Below are positions 1-8,504 of a stretch of 64,000 bases of DNA, piece by piece (position 1 is the stretch's first letter; the number at the start of each line of letters is the position of its first letter). The position numbers and the translations under genes are program-made. The notes below the pieces were generated by a model. It was not told where the DNA came from. It did no database searches and saw only the letters and a program-made list of their open reading frames with translations. Source of the stretch: Aeromonas fluvialis (GTDB lineage: Bacteria > Pseudomonadota > Gammaproteobacteria > Enterobacterales > Aeromonadaceae); contig NZ_CDBO01000040.1 in NCBI RefSeq assembly GCF_000819885.1, positions 92,580-156,579 of the forward strand, read 5' to 3'.

Positions 1-177
1 CAAATTAACCCCTCAAGTCTGATCGCCGGGATTGCTGACAAGATGAACAGAAAATGAAGAATAGCCTCAGAACAACTTCAGATAGAGCCAGGCATCATGT
101 TCCCATACTTGAGTGGTCCAGCTCATTTACCGCTCCAAGTAGCACCCATGTGACGCTTCCAATCTGTTTTTTTCCCC

Positions 178-202
178 GCGCCTCCTCCGAGGCGCTTTTT
201 TT
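178..202 (+). terminator. Rho-independent terminator
   Basis: Stem GCGCCTC (178-184) pairs with GAGGCGC (189-195) around a 4-base loop and is followed by seven T. It probably ends transcription of a plus-strand gene lying to the left of the window. Confidence 0.75.
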
Positions 203-276
203 GTGCCAACGCAACAGCCCCCCCCTCCGGCTGAGTGACCTGAGCGCGATCCCCTTGGTACTAGCGTAAAAACAAA

Positions 277-301
277 GAGGCGAAGGATCCCCCTTCGCCT
301 C
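277..301 (-). terminator. Rho-independent terminator of the hypothetical gene at 317-742
   Basis: A ten-base stem GAGGCGAAGG/CCTTCGCCTC with a 5-base loop is followed on the minus strand by a T-rich tract. It lies 15 bases past the stop of the minus-strand gene. Confidence 0.75.
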
Positions 302-316
302 TGACGTGACCGCTGG

Positions 317-742
317 CTACTCGCTCTGGGGCAGGAACTGCAGCTCCGGCGCCGAGGAGGTCAGCACATCGGCACAGTAATCCCAGGTTGAGATGCGATA
401 GTGCTGCAAGTCTTCATCCAAATGCAGGCCGTCTGACTCCTGATGAAACCAGCTGGCAAAGCGGGAGGGAGTTATGAGCTGGATCTGCTCTTCGATGGCG
501 TGACTATCCTTCCCCTCAGCCAGATCGCAATCCTCAATGACCCGCAGGGCATAAATATGGCGAAAATGCACCCGGCAGAGGATTTGCGGGGGCAGGTCGA
601 TGCTGCGCGCACGCCCCAGCATGATGGTCAGGGAGTCGCTCCAGAGATTTTGGTGCAGCTCTGCCACAACCAGACCGGGCGGTAGTTGACGGGATGGGGC
701 CCAAGGGACGGCAACCTGCCGAATGGCATTTTTCTGTTCCAT
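317..742 (-). CDS. Hypothetical protein, 141 aa
   Basis: I do not recognise this protein. The frame is open further upstream, but the ATG at 742 has a good ribosome site (GAGGTGA five bases before it), so the first 37 codons of the longer frame are left out. The product is soluble, mildly acidic and without signal peptide, membrane segment or recognisable motif. It looks like a single compact domain with mixed hydrophobic and charged residues. It stands alone between two terminators, so it is probably monocistronic. It is likely a real gene because the start, ribosome site and terminator all agree. Function is unknown. Confidence 0.6.
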   Translation of the reverse strand: MEQKNAIRQVAVPWAPSRQLPPGLVVAELHQNLWSDSLTIMLGRARSIDLPPQILCRVHFRHIYALRVIEDCDLAEGKDSHAIEEQIQLITPSRFASWFHQESDGLHLDEDLQHYRISTWDYCADVLTSSAPELQFLPQSE

Positions 743-834
743 ATTCACCTCGCGACGACTCACTCCCTGTCTTGAGTTTATCTGAACCACATAGTCCCGG
801 CGAAGGCAATCGGTGGACAATAAAAACGAACAAT

Positions 835-861
835 AAAAAAGCCGACGTATCAAACGTCGGC
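835..861 (-). terminator. Terminator of yaaA
   Basis: Stem GCCGACGT (841-848) and ACGTCGGC (854-861) with a 5-base loop. On the minus strand it is followed by six T. It lies about 75 bases past the yaaA stop. A-rich flanks on both sides could make it work in both directions. Confidence 0.75.
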
Positions 862-937
862 GAATAAAAAGTGCTTACAACAGAGGATTCACATATTCAG
901 ACCCGCGGGTCGCAAGATTGGTTCCCTCTTTTTGCAA

Positions 938-1711
938 TTAATTTTCGGCGCGTTTAAACATCAGGGTATTGGCGTCCGACTCTTCCGGCACGAAGTTGTA
1001 GCCCTCAGCGTTGAAACCGGTCAGCTGCTCCACCTCGGTCAGACGGTGCTTGATGATGTGACGGGCCATCATGCCGCGCGCCTTCTTGGCGTAGAAGCTG
1101 ATGATCTTGAACTGGCCATTCTTCTCATCCTTGAATACCGGCGTGACGATCCGTCCTTTCAGGCTCTTGGGGCGCACCGACTTGAAATACTCGTCGGAGG
1201 CCAGATTGATCAGCTCCTCATCCCCCTGCGCGGCCAACGCGTCGTTGAGATGGTGCGTGATCACCTCGCCCCAGAACTGGTAGAGATCCTTGCCGCGACG
1301 GTTGTCGAGCTTGGTCCCCATCTCCAGCCGGTAGGGCATCATCAGGTCGAGGGGGCGCAACACGCCGTAGAGGCCGGAGAGCATCCGCAAGTGTGCCTGA
1401 GCGAAGTCAAAATCGGCCTCGCTGAAATCCTCCACTGCCAATCCGGTGTAGACATCCCCCTTGAAGGCCAGCAGCGCCTGACGGGCGTTGGCGGGGGTGA
1501 AATCTGGCTGCCACTGCGCAAATCTGGCGGCGTTGAAACCGGCCAGCTTGTCGCTGATCTTCATCAGGGTGGCGATCTGGTCCGGGCTCAGTTGACGGGC
1601 CCGGTTAATCAGCTCTGCGGAGTGATCCAGCAGCTCGGGTTGGGTGAAACGGGGGGTCACCAGCGGTGACTCGTAATCCAGCGTCTTGGCCGGGGAAACC
1701 ACAATCAGCAT
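938..1711 (-). CDS. yaaA: Peroxide stress protein YaaA (UPF0246)
   Basis: At 257 aa this matches the usual length of the YaaA family. The family signature is visible: SPAK near residues 6-9, and the conserved block running from [11 protein letters not shown] to PYRLEMG near residues 105-131. In E. coli YaaA limits free intracellular iron during hydrogen peroxide stress and belongs to the OxyR response; a DNA-binding fold has been reported for the family. Here it lies 47 bases downstream of pilU on the same strand, so it may be read through from the pilus motor genes, although the jobs are unrelated. A terminator follows. No OxyR site was identified. Confidence 0.92.
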   Translation of the reverse strand: MLIVVSPAKTLDYESPLVTPRFTQPELLDHSAELINRARQLSPDQIATLMKISDKLAGFNAARFAQWQPDFTPANARQALLAFKGDVYTGLAVEDFSEADFDFAQAHLRMLSGLYGVLRPLDLMMPYRLEMGTKLDNRRGKDLYQFWGEVITHHLNDALAAQGDEELINLASDEYFKSVRPKSLKGRIVTPVFKDEKNGQFKIISFYAKKARGMMARHIIKHRLTEVEQLTGFNAEGYNFVPEESDANTLMFKRAEN

Positions 1712-1758
1712 AATGTTCCTTTATAGCGAGGGGCCGAACGGCAGAGCGGCCCCAAGAT

Positions 1759-2871
1759 TCATTCATCCAGCGTCACATTCTCCAGCGCACCGGATCCAAA
1801 CTGCTCGCGACCGGAGAGCTTGATAAGCAACCGCAGGTCGTTGGCGGAGTCGGCGTGGGCAAGGGCCTCACTGTAGCCAATCAGGCCGGCGCAGAACAGG
1901 GCGAACAGCGCCTGATCAAAGGTTTGCATGCCCAGCTCGGCAGATTTGGTCATCACCTCCTTGAGGCGGTGCATCTCTCCCTTGCGAATGATGTCGGTGA
2001 TGAGCGGGGTATTGAGCAGGATCTCGAATGCCGCACTGCGCCGCAAACCATCGACACTCGGCACCAGTTGCTGGGCAACGATGGCCCTGAGGTTGAAGGA
2101 GAGATCGAACAGAAACTGGCGATGTTTCTCCTGCGGTACCAGATGGAGAATGCGGTCCAGCGCCTGGTTGGCATTGTTGGCGTGGAGAGTAGCGAGACAA
2201 AGGTGGCCGGTCTCGGCGAACTGCAGGGCAAACTCCATGGTCTCCTGACTTCGGATCTCGCCGATCAGGATCACGTCCGGCGCCTGACGCAGCGAGCTTT
2301 TCAGCGCCACGTCGAACGATTCGGTGTCTATCCCCACCTCACGCTGGGTCACCAGACTGCGGCCATGTTGATGGACGAACTCCACCGGGTCTTCCACCGT
2401 CAGGATATGGCCATCGGCATGCTGATTGCGATAACCGATCATGGCCGCCTGGGTAGTTGACTTGCCCGCCCCCGTGGCCCCGACGAACAGCACCAGCCCT
2501 CGCTTGGCCATCGCCACCTCCTGCAGGATCCTGGGTAGCTGCAGATCTTCAAAGGTGGGTATGCGGGTCTCGATGCGGCGCAGCACCATGCCAGGCAGCT
2601 CCTGCTGCCAGAAAGCGCTGACCCGAAAACGGCCCAGCTCCTCGCGATGGATGGCGTAGTTGGCCTCCTTGGTGCGGATGTAACGCTCGAAATGATCCGA
2701 GCTGAGGGTCTCCCTGACCAGCGTCAGCGCCCCCTTCTTGTCGAGCGGCTCTCCCCCGAGCGACACCAGATGGCCGTTCACCTTGAGAATGGGCGGCGAG
2801 CCCACCGTCACAAACAGATCCGATCCCTTTCGCTCTACCAACTGTCTTAGCAGATCATCCAGATTCATCAT
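1759..2871 (-). CDS. pilU: Twitching motility ATPase PilU
   Basis: A 370-aa hexameric secretion-type ATPase of the PilT/PilU class that helps retract type IV pili at the cytoplasmic base of the machine. The Walker A loop GATGAGKST lies at residues 131-139, the Asp box near 157-163, the Walker B segment DVILIGE near 199-205 and the His box TGHLCLATLH near 221-230. It follows pilT by 25 bases on the same strand, the usual pilTU arrangement, in which PilU assists PilT-driven retraction. Two adjacent ATGs (2871 and 2868) follow the purine-rich site AGGGAGG; the first is used. The family is called PilU rather than PilT because of its position and its diverged C-terminal region. Confidence 0.93.
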   Translation of the reverse strand: MMNLDDLLRQLVERKGSDLFVTVGSPPILKVNGHLVSLGGEPLDKKGALTLVRETLSSDHFERYIRTKEANYAIHREELGRFRVSAFWQQELPGMVLRRIETRIPTFEDLQLPRILQEVAMAKRGLVLFVGATGAGKSTTQAAMIGYRNQHADGHILTVEDPVEFVHQHGRSLVTQREVGIDTESFDVALKSSLRQAPDVILIGEIRSQETMEFALQFAETGHLCLATLHANNANQALDRILHLVPQEKHRQFLFDLSFNLRAIVAQQLVPSVDGLRRSAAFEILLNTPLITDIIRKGEMHRLKEVMTKSAELGMQTFDQALFALFCAGLIGYSEALAHADSANDLRLLIKLSGREQFGSGALENVTLDE

Positions 2872-2896
2872 TTATCCCTCCCTGGGATCCAGTCCC

Positions 2897-3931
2897 TTAG
2901 ACGCTGTTGGGATCGACGGCCTTGGCCTTGGCATCGAGAGAGGCCACCACGCCGCGACTGACCAGCTGTTTGAGGCTCTGATCCATGGTCTGCATGCCGT
3001 GGGTCATCCCGGTCTGGATCACCGAGTAGAGCTGGGCGATCTTATCCTCCCGGATCAGGTTACGCACCGCCGGAATGCCCATCATGATCTCGTGGGCCGC
3101 CACCCGGCCACCACCAATGCGCTTGAGCAGGGTCTGGGAGATAACTGCCCGCAGAGATTCGGAGAGCATGGAGCGCACCATGTCTTTCTCCGCACCGGGA
3201 AAGACGTCGATGATACGGTCGATGGTCTTGGCCGCCGACGAGGTGTGCAGGGTGCCAAACACCAGATGGCCGGTTTCGGCGGCGGTCATGGCCAGGCGAA
3301 TGGTCTCCAGATCGCGCATCTCACCCACCAAAATGATGTCCGGGTCTTCCCGCAAGGCCGAGCGCAGGGCATTGCTGAAGCTCTTGGTATCCCGGTGTAC
3401 TTCCCGCTGGTTCACCAGACAACGCTTGTTCTCGTGGACGAATTCGATGGGGTCTTCGATGGTGAGAATGTGGTGATGGAAGTTCTCGTTGATGTAGTTG
3501 ACCATAGCCGCCAGGGTAGTCGACTTACCGGAGCCGGTCGGGCCGGTTACCAGCACCAGACCCCGCGGGAACTCGGAAATCTTGCGGAAGATCTCGGGGG
3601 CATCCAGATCCTCGAGGCTCAGCACCGTGCTGGGGATGGTACGAAATACCGCACCCGAGCCACGCGCCTGCTGGAAGGCGTTGACCCGGAAACGGGCCAG
3701 ATTGGGCACCTCGAACGAGAAGTCGACCTCGAAGTTCTCCTCCAGCTCCTTGCGCTGATGGTCGTTCATGATGTCGTAAATGAGGGCATGCACTTCCCGG
3801 TGTTCCAGGGCGGGTAAATTGATCTTGCGAACCTCGCCATCAACCCTGATCATCGGAGGGACCCCGGCCGAGAGGTGTAGATCCGAGGCTTTATGCTTTA
3901 CACTGAAAGCCAATAACTCTGTGATATCCAT
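2897..3931 (-). CDS. pilT: Type IV pilus retraction ATPase PilT
   Basis: A 344-aa retraction motor that depolymerises type IV pili and powers twitching motility. Visible motifs are Walker A GPTGSGKST (residues 130-138), the Asp box ILTIEDPIEF (155-164), Walker B DIILVGEMRD (198-207), the His box TGHLVFGTLHT (220-230) and the PilT-specific C-terminal segment containing AVRNLIRE, needed for retraction. It is the first gene of pilT-pilU and is divergent from yggS with only 39 bases between starts, so the two promoters must overlap. The pairing of pilT with yggS and proC is common in gammaproteobacteria. Confidence 0.96.
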   Translation of the reverse strand: MDITELLAFSVKHKASDLHLSAGVPPMIRVDGEVRKINLPALEHREVHALIYDIMNDHQRKELEENFEVDFSFEVPNLARFRVNAFQQARGSGAVFRTIPSTVLSLEDLDAPEIFRKISEFPRGLVLVTGPTGSGKSTTLAAMVNYINENFHHHILTIEDPIEFVHENKRCLVNQREVHRDTKSFSNALRSALREDPDIILVGEMRDLETIRLAMTAAETGHLVFGTLHTSSAAKTIDRIIDVFPGAEKDMVRSMLSESLRAVISQTLLKRIGGGRVAAHEIMMGIPAVRNLIREDKIAQLYSVIQTGMTHGMQTMDQSLKQLVSRGVVASLDAKAKAVDPNSV

Positions 3932-3970
3932 AGACTTGTCATTCTCCCATCACAAGATCACTAACGAAAT

Positions 3971-4672
3971 ATGAACCAGATTGCCCAGCACCTGTTTCAG
4001 GTAAAGGAACGTATTGCCCAGGCCGCCGAACGGGCGAGCCGCAACCTGCAGCAGATCCGCCTGCTGGCCGTGAGCAAGACCAAGCCGGTCGAGGCCATCA
4101 TGGTTGCCCATGCCGCAGGTCAGCGCTGCTTTGGCGAATCCTACGCTCAGGAAGCAGCGGCCAAGATCGATACCTTGCGCCAACAGTCGAAATATAGCGA
4201 CATAGAGTGGCACTTTATCGGCCCTTTGCAATCGAACAAGTCCAAACTGGTCGCCGAACGGTTTGACTGGGTGCAAAGCGTGGATCGGGACAAGCTGATC
4301 GACCGCCTCAACAACCAGCGCCCAACTACAATGGCACCGCTAAATGTTTGTCTGCAAATCAATATTAGCGGAGAGAGCAGCAAATCCGGAACGTCGGAAC
4401 AAGAGATTTTCCGCCTTGCCGAGCTGGTCTCCCAAAGTGAGCGACTGGTGCTGCGGGGGCTGATGGCCATTCCCGAGCACACCAGTGACGAGAGCGTACT
4501 GGCCGCCCAAATGACCCGCATGCAGACTCTGTTCACCGAGCTTGCGCGACAATACCCCACGGTGGATACCCTCTCGATGGGGATGACCGAAGATCTCGAA
4601 CTGGCCATCGCCCATGGCAGCACCATGGTGCGAGTCGGTACCGCCATCTTCGGTGCCCGTGACTACTCATAG
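3971..4672 (+). CDS. yggS: Pyridoxal phosphate homeostasis protein YggS
   Basis: A 233-aa PLP-binding protein with the alanine-racemase-like barrel fold. It has no known catalytic activity and balances vitamin B6 and amino acid pools. The PLP lysine is in LLAVSKTKP (K36); further family blocks are FGESYAQE (usually FGENYxQE, so one position differs), WHFIGPLQSNK, and the C-terminal LSMGMTEDLE with RVGTAIFGAR that binds phosphate. The gene is divergent from pilT and lies 62 bases upstream of the decayed proC-like start, 141 before proC itself. This yggS-proC-yggT-yggU order is well conserved in Vibrio, Aeromonas and enterics. Confidence 0.95.
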   Translation: MNQIAQHLFQVKERIAQAAERASRNLQQIRLLAVSKTKPVEAIMVAHAAGQRCFGESYAQEAAAKIDTLRQQSKYSDIEWHFIGPLQSNKSKLVAERFDWVQSVDRDKLIDRLNNQRPTTMAPLNVCLQINISGESSKSGTSEQEIFRLAELVSQSERLVLRGLMAIPEHTSDESVLAAQMTRMQTLFTELARQYPTVDTLSMGMTEDLELAIAHGSTMVRVGTAIFGARDYS

Positions 4673-4719
4673 GCAGGCTGGCGGATAACTCAGACGTCCG
4701 CCTCTTGCCGCGAATTCAT

Positions 4720-4847
4720 CAACAGGAGCGTTTGATGGAACACCGAATTCTGGCGTCTGGTGGTGCAGGCAGCGCCAACCCCGCCACGACCCCATGTGCA
4801 ACAGGAGCATCTGATGCAGCATAGAACGCTGGCCTTTATCGGCGCGG
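4720..4847. repeat. Imperfect direct repeat of the proC start region
   Basis: The segment from 4720 (CAACAGGAGC, ATG at 4735) repeats at 4799 (CAACAGGAGC, ATG at 4814) with an offset of 79 bases. The first ten bases are identical and similarity continues for about 45 bases. The first copy would encode MEHRILA..GGAG, against MQHRTLAFIGAG at the true start of ProC. The first copy therefore looks like a decayed duplicate of the ribosome site and first codons. It opens a 29-codon frame that ends at TAG 4822-4824, 11 bases into proC. Confidence 0.7.
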
Positions 4848-5638
4848 GCAACATGAGCCGCAGCATCATCGCCGGATTGGTCAAGGCGGGTTATCCCGCC
4901 GGGCAGATCACAGCCGCCAACCCCAGTCTGCCCAAGCTGGAGGCGCTGGCGAGCGAACATGGCATTCGCATCACCCAGAGTAATGCCGAGGCGGCCCGCG
5001 ACGCCGAAGTGATCGTGCTGGCGGTCAAGCCGCAGTTGATGGCCGGCATGCTGGCAGCGCTTGTTGCCGAGCTGGGCTCCCTTGAGGGCAAGCTGCTCAT
5101 CTCCATCGCGGCCGGTATCAAGGTGGTGCGCCTTGGCGAGATGGCCGGTGGCCATGACCGCATCATCCGCACCATGCCCAATACCCCGGCCCTGCTGGGT
5201 CTGGGGATGACCGGTCTCTACGCGCCCGAGCATATTGCCGCCGCGGATCGCGACTTTGCCGAGCAGATGATGCAGGCGGTCGGCAAGACCCTCTGGGTGG
5301 AGCAGGAGTCCGGCATCAACGGCGTCATCGCCGCGGCGGGCAGTGCCCCGGCCTACTTCTTCCTCTTTATGCAGGCGATTGCCGAAGAGGCAGAGGCACT
5401 GGGCTTCTCGCCCGAACAGGCACGCCTGCTGGTGCAGCAGACCGCGCTGGGCGCAGCCGCCATGGTGGAGCGAAACCCCGAGCTGGCGCTACAAACCCTG
5501 CGTGATCAGGTCACCAGCAAGGGTGGCACCACAGCCGAAGCCATCAAGACATTCCAGCAACAGGGGCTGATGCCGCTGACTGCGCAAGCCATGCAGGCGG
5601 CCGTTGCTCGCGCCACCGAAATGGAAACCCTCTTCTAA
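4814..5638 (+). CDS. proC: Pyrroline-5-carboxylate reductase ProC
   Basis: Catalyses the last step of proline synthesis, NAD(P)H reduction of pyrroline-5-carboxylate to proline, in the cytoplasm. The 274-aa product has the N-terminal Rossmann motif FIGAGNMSRSI (residues 7-17), the family block RTMPNTPALLG near residues 120-130, and the C-terminal signature around TSKGGTTAEAIKTF. The start at 4814 is preceded by AACAGGAG and aligns with family N-termini. The frame is open upstream, but that extension is the decayed duplicate start. It is in the yggS-proC-yggT-yggU cluster, with yggT starting 11 bases downstream. Confidence 0.96.
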   Translation: MQHRTLAFIGAGNMSRSIIAGLVKAGYPAGQITAANPSLPKLEALASEHGIRITQSNAEAARDAEVIVLAVKPQLMAGMLAALVAELGSLEGKLLISIAAGIKVVRLGEMAGGHDRIIRTMPNTPALLGLGMTGLYAPEHIAAADRDFAEQMMQAVGKTLWVEQESGINGVIAAAGSAPAYFFLFMQAIAEEAEALGFSPEQARLLVQQTALGAAAMVERNPELALQTLRDQVTSKGGTTAEAIKTFQQQGLMPLTAQAMQAAVARATEMETLF

Positions 5639-5649
5639 CAGGAGCCCAG

Positions 5650-6201
5650 ATGAACACTGCTTACTTTCTGATTAACACCGTTTTCGATCTCTACCTGATG
5701 GTGATCCTGCTGCGCGTCTGGCTGCAGTGGGCCCGCGCCGACTTCTACAACCCGATGAGCCAGATGGTGGTCAAGCTGACCAATCCACTGGTGATCCCGC
5801 TGCGCCGCGTTATCCCGGGCTTTGGCGGCATCGATCTCGCCTCCGTGGTGCTGGCACTGGTCATCGCCTTCGCCAAGCTGGCCCTGCTCAAGAGCATGAA
5901 CGTGCTGCTGGCGGATTGGCTCAGCATCAGCCTGTTTGCCGCGCTGACCGTGCTGAAGAAAGCGGGTTCGATGATCTTCTGGGTACTGCTGATCCGCGCC
6001 ATCCTGAGCTGGGTCAGCCAGGGCCGCAACCCCATCGAATACGTGATGCATCAGCTGACCGAGCCGTTCCTCGCCCCTATCCGCCGCGTACTGCCGGCAC
6101 TGGGCGGGCTGGATCTCTCGGTGCTGGTCGCCTTTATCGGCCTGCAAGCCATCAACTACCTGCTGGGTGACCTGTTTGGCCAGCTGTGGTGGATGATTTG
6201 A
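5650..6201 (+). CDS. yggT: YggT family membrane protein
   Basis: A 183-aa inner-membrane protein made of two tandem YGGT units, each with two hydrophobic segments: one near residues 5-25 and 55-80, the other near residues 95-125 and 155-180. Each unit carries the conserved P(I/L)-x-P-x-R-R element, seen here as [13 protein letters not shown] and [12 protein letters not shown]. Family members have been linked to potassium or osmotic tolerance and to membrane organisation, but no firm activity is established. It lies 11 bases after proC, with AGGAG before the ATG, and its stop overlaps the yggU start (TGATG), so the two are probably translated together. Confidence 0.9.
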   Translation: MNTAYFLINTVFDLYLMVILLRVWLQWARADFYNPMSQMVVKLTNPLVIPLRRVIPGFGGIDLASVVLALVIAFAKLALLKSMNVLLADWLSISLFAALTVLKKAGSMIFWVLLIRAILSWVSQGRNPIEYVMHQLTEPFLAPIRRVLPALGGLDLSVLVAFIGLQAINYLLGDLFGQLWWMI

Positions 6202-6503
6202 TGCCAGCCGTCCTGCAACAAGGGGATGAACTGGTACTGCATCTGGTGATCCAGCCCAAGGCGAGTCGGGATCAGATCATCGGACTGCACGGCGAAGAGC
6301 TGAAAGTGGCCATCACGGCGCCGCCCGTCGATGGCCAGGCCAACAGCCATCTGACCAAGTTTCTGGCCAAGCAGTTCAAGGTGGCCAAGGGACAGGTCAC
6401 CATAGTGCGGGGCGAGCTGGGACGGCACAAAACCGTCGCCATCGACAGCCCCAAACAGTTGCCGCAAGAAGTGAGTGCACTGCTGAATGACACGCAAGGC
6501 TGA
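6201..6503 (+). CDS. yggU: YggU family protein (DUF167/UPF0235)
   Basis: A 100-aa small cytoplasmic protein of the DUF167 family, whose function is unknown. Visible signatures are [14 protein letters not shown] near residues 11-24 and the core [20 protein letters not shown] near 39-58, which is the most conserved part of the family. The ATG at 6201 shares its A with the yggT stop codon, giving a one-base overlap and probable translational coupling. The frame is open for five more codons upstream, but the overlapped start fits the family N-terminus. It closes the conserved yggS-proC-yggT-yggU block. Confidence 0.92.
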   Translation: MPAVLQQGDELVLHLVIQPKASRDQIIGLHGEELKVAITAPPVDGQANSHLTKFLAKQFKVAKGQVTIVRGELGRHKTVAIDSPKQLPQEVSALLNDTQG

Positions 6504-6546
6504 ATGAATCGGCCTGCGCCCACCGTAGAGATGAGAGGGATGACAG

Positions 6547-6966
6547 ATGAAAACAGCCTGGATGAGTGGCCTGCTGGCACTGCTAATGACCCTGCCGCTC
6601 AAGGCAGAACAGATGAAGGAGCTGGGGCCTTGGCTGGTGCACTACAACGCCTTCAACGCCAGCTTCCTCACCCCCGAGGTCGCCAAGGCGTATGGACTGG
6701 AGCGCAGCCGCTACAACGCCATCATCAATATCGCGGTACAGGACAAGCAGAAAGTGGCGCAAGCCGTGGGGATCACCGGTGAGGCCAAGAACCTGACCGG
6801 CACCCTCCGCACCCTGAACTTTCAGGAGGTAAAAGAGGGGGATGCCATCTACTATCTGGCGACCCTCCCCTACCGCAACGAAGATACCTATCAGTTCACC
6901 CTGAAGATCATGGGCGGCGGGCAGCAGCAGACCCTCACCTTCCAGCAGACCTTCTACGTCGACTGA
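6547..6966 (+). CDS. DUF4426 domain-containing periplasmic protein
   Basis: A 139-aa exported protein. The N-terminus has a typical signal peptide, with a hydrophobic core MSGLLALLMTLPL and probable cleavage after KA near residue 21. The mature part matches the DUF4426 pattern: a beta-rich domain with WLVHYNAFNASFLTPEVAKAYG, the motif SRYNAIINIAVQ, and the end TFQQTFYVD. No biochemical function is known. The gene follows yggU by 43 bases and ends the cluster, since a strong terminator comes directly afterwards. In vibrios the same gene usually sits between yggU and rdgB-hemW; those two genes are absent here. Confidence 0.85.
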   Translation: MKTAWMSGLLALLMTLPLKAEQMKELGPWLVHYNAFNASFLTPEVAKAYGLERSRYNAIINIAVQDKQKVAQAVGITGEAKNLTGTLRTLNFQEVKEGDAIYYLATLPYRNEDTYQFTLKIMGGGQQQTLTFQQTFYVD

Positions 6967-6978
6967 GCAGCAACAGGA

Positions 6979-7007
6979 GGCCCCGACCAAGGTCGGGGCT
7001 TCATTTT
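6979..7007 (+). terminator. Terminator of the yggS-DUF4426 cluster
   Basis: Stem CCCCGACC (6981-6988) and GGTCGGGG (6991-6998) with a tight loop, followed by CTTCATTTT. It lies 15 bases past the DUF4426 stop. Confidence 0.8.
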
Positions 7008-7018
7008 ATCCATATGAC

Positions 7019-7041
7019 AAGGGCGCCATCAGGGCGCCCTT
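7019..7041. terminator. Second hairpin between convergent genes
   Basis: AAGGGCGCC (7019-7027) pairs with GGCGCCCTT (7033-7041). T-tracts are weak on both strands. It may back up the terminator just before it or serve the convergent glutathione peroxidase gene. Confidence 0.5.
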
Positions 7042-7113
7042 GTTACATCTATTCCGTACCGCTGCCCTTACAGAGCGAGGAACAGACCGGCCAGACTGCG
7101 CCAAGAGGTAGGG

Positions 7114-7650
7114 TCAGAGTCCCAGCGCCCGGGTGATCTGCAGTTTGAGGGGATCATCCGCCGGATTCTGGTTGGCGCCGTAGCTGGCGATCAGCTTGCC
7201 ATCGCGCCCCACCAAATACTTGTGGAAGTTCCAGTTCGGCGCATCCCCGTCAGCGGCAGCTGCCAGCCCCTTGAACAGCGGCACCGCATCGGAGCCCCGC
7301 ACCGCAACCCGATTGAACATGGGGAAGGTGACGCCGTAGTCGCGGCGGCACACCTCGGCAGTCTTGGTCTCGTTGCCCGCCTCCTGCCAGAAGTCGTTGG
7401 AGGGGAACCCCAAAATAATCAGTCCTTTGTCCTTGTAGCTCTGGTAGAGCGTCTCCAGATCGCGGAACTGGCCGCTGTAGCCACAGTAAGAGGCTGTATT
7501 GACCACCAGCACAACCTTGCCCTCGGTCAGCTGACAGAGGTTGTGGCGCTGGGTGCTGTTGAGCTCCCGCATCTCCACATTGAAGTAATCGGGGCAGGCC
7601 GCAGAAGCCGCACCAGCCCCCAATAGCAGTAACAGAGTTAACCATTTCAT
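7114..7650 (-). CDS. Glutathione peroxidase family protein, exported
   Basis: A thiol-dependent peroxidase predicted to act in the periplasm. The ATG at 7650 is chosen because AAAAGGAG lies before it and the product then opens with a clean signal peptide (MKWLTLLLLLGAGAASA, cut near residue 17). The family catalytic set is present: the peroxidatic cysteine in NTASYCGYSGQF (C56; a cysteine, not selenocysteine), GFPSNDFWQEAG in place of the usual GFPxNQFxxQEP, and WNFHKYLVGRDG (W140, N141). The Gln normally contributed by the second block seems to be shifted, so substrate use may differ from cytosolic BtuE-type enzymes. The length, 178 aa, is normal for an exported form. Confidence 0.85.
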   Translation of the reverse strand: MKWLTLLLLLGAGAASAACPDYFNVEMRELNSTQRHNLCQLTEGKVVLVVNTASYCGYSGQFRDLETLYQSYKDKGLIILGFPSNDFWQEAGNETKTAEVCRRDYGVTFPMFNRVAVRGSDAVPLFKGLAAAADGDAPNWNFHKYLVGRDGKLIASYGANQNPADDPLKLQITRALGL

Positions 7651-7708
7651 CGCCAAGACTCCTTTTGTTTTGTCCATCATACGCGGTTACGACAGTTGCA
7701 GTTCACGC

Positions 7709-8272
7709 TCAATGCAGGGGAATGCCGGTCAGCCAGCCGTGGCCCCAGAAAACCAGCAGCGCGGTGGCCGCCAATCCGGCCCCGACGTTGATGCCGGTAG
7801 CGGTCCAGTTGGCTGCCGGGCGCGGTGCTTTTTGCCACTCCCGCACCGAAATCCAGATCATGCTCACCAACGCCCACAGCCCGATGCCACCAAACAGCAC
7901 CAAGGATCGCGCCTCACTGTTGACCAGCAGATGGGCCACCGCCCACAGCAGGGTGCCGAGCAATTGGGGATGCACCAACCAACGGCGCAGATGGTTGGGC
8001 CCTTGGCCGGAGAAAAAGAGGATCAGCGCAAAGGGCATCATCACCGTCATGGTCATCGGCCCCCAATCCGGCAGGAAGTAGAGCGGCAGCGAGCTGGCCG
8101 ACCGCCAACCGGCAATGATGCAGGCGATAGCGACAAACACCAGCAGGGAGAAGAGCCCCTTGTAGCGATTTTCACCCAGCCGCTCGCGCAGCTGCGCCCG
8201 ATGGGCCACCGCAAAACAGGGGTAGAGATGGATCAGGATAAACAGCGCAACCCCCAGCGTCAGCAGGAACAT
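7709..8272 (-). CDS. NnrU family membrane protein
   Basis: A 187-aa integral membrane protein with about five or six hydrophobic segments. It starts with MFLLTLGVALFILIHL and carries the NnrU pattern AHRAQLRERLGENRYKGLFSL followed by a Trp-rich loop. NnrU-type proteins were first described near nitrite and nitric oxide reductase genes, and some relatives (methanethiol S-methyltransferase, isoprenoid enzymes) are methyltransferases; the role here is unknown. The segment HPQLLGTLLWAVAHLLVN resembles the conserved His-containing helix of that superfamily. The gene is upstream of, and in line with, the peroxidase gene, with 58 bases between them. Confidence 0.75.
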   Translation of the reverse strand: MFLLTLGVALFILIHLYPCFAVAHRAQLRERLGENRYKGLFSLLVFVAIACIIAGWRSASSLPLYFLPDWGPMTMTVMMPFALILFFSGQGPNHLRRWLVHPQLLGTLLWAVAHLLVNSEARSLVLFGGIGLWALVSMIWISVREWQKAPRPAANWTATGINVGAGLAATALLVFWGHGWLTGIPLH

Positions 8273-8390
8273 GCGTCTCTCCTTCTATTTGGTACGACCA
8301 CTATGCCGTAAAGGGAGAGATGTGCCTATCAAAACCGCGCAGCCCCATGGGGTCAAAGGTGTGGCAAGGCAAAGGCACCGAAAGAAAAAA

Positions 8391-8410
8391 GCCGATCACA
8401 GAGGATCGGC
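8391..8410 (-). terminator. Terminator of the glycerate kinase operon
   Basis: Stem GCCGATC/GATCGGC with a 6-base loop. On the minus strand it is followed by CTTTTTTCTTTC. It lies about 95 bases past the kinase stop. Confidence 0.75.
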
Positions 8411-8504
8411 GAAAAGTGCTAAGGGCTGCCAGACATCTCGCAGGATGGGAGATGCCCCAAACGGGGATATTGAGTAGCCGATAACGCGCATTGGCCCAAC
8501 AGGA

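Larger units (their letters stand above)
1..316. other. Left-edge intergenic stretch
   Basis: No convincing gene is visible here. The stretch holds a plus-strand terminator (178-202) that presumably ends a gene left of the window, and a minus-strand terminator (277-301) for the hypothetical gene that follows. A run of eight C lies near 218-225. Short open frames have no ribosome site and look non-coding. Confidence 0.6.

Noticed and set aside
6504..6782. 92-codon ORF overlapping the DUF4426 gene start
   Set aside because: Out-of-frame overlap; the signal peptide and domain belong to the frame starting at 6547.
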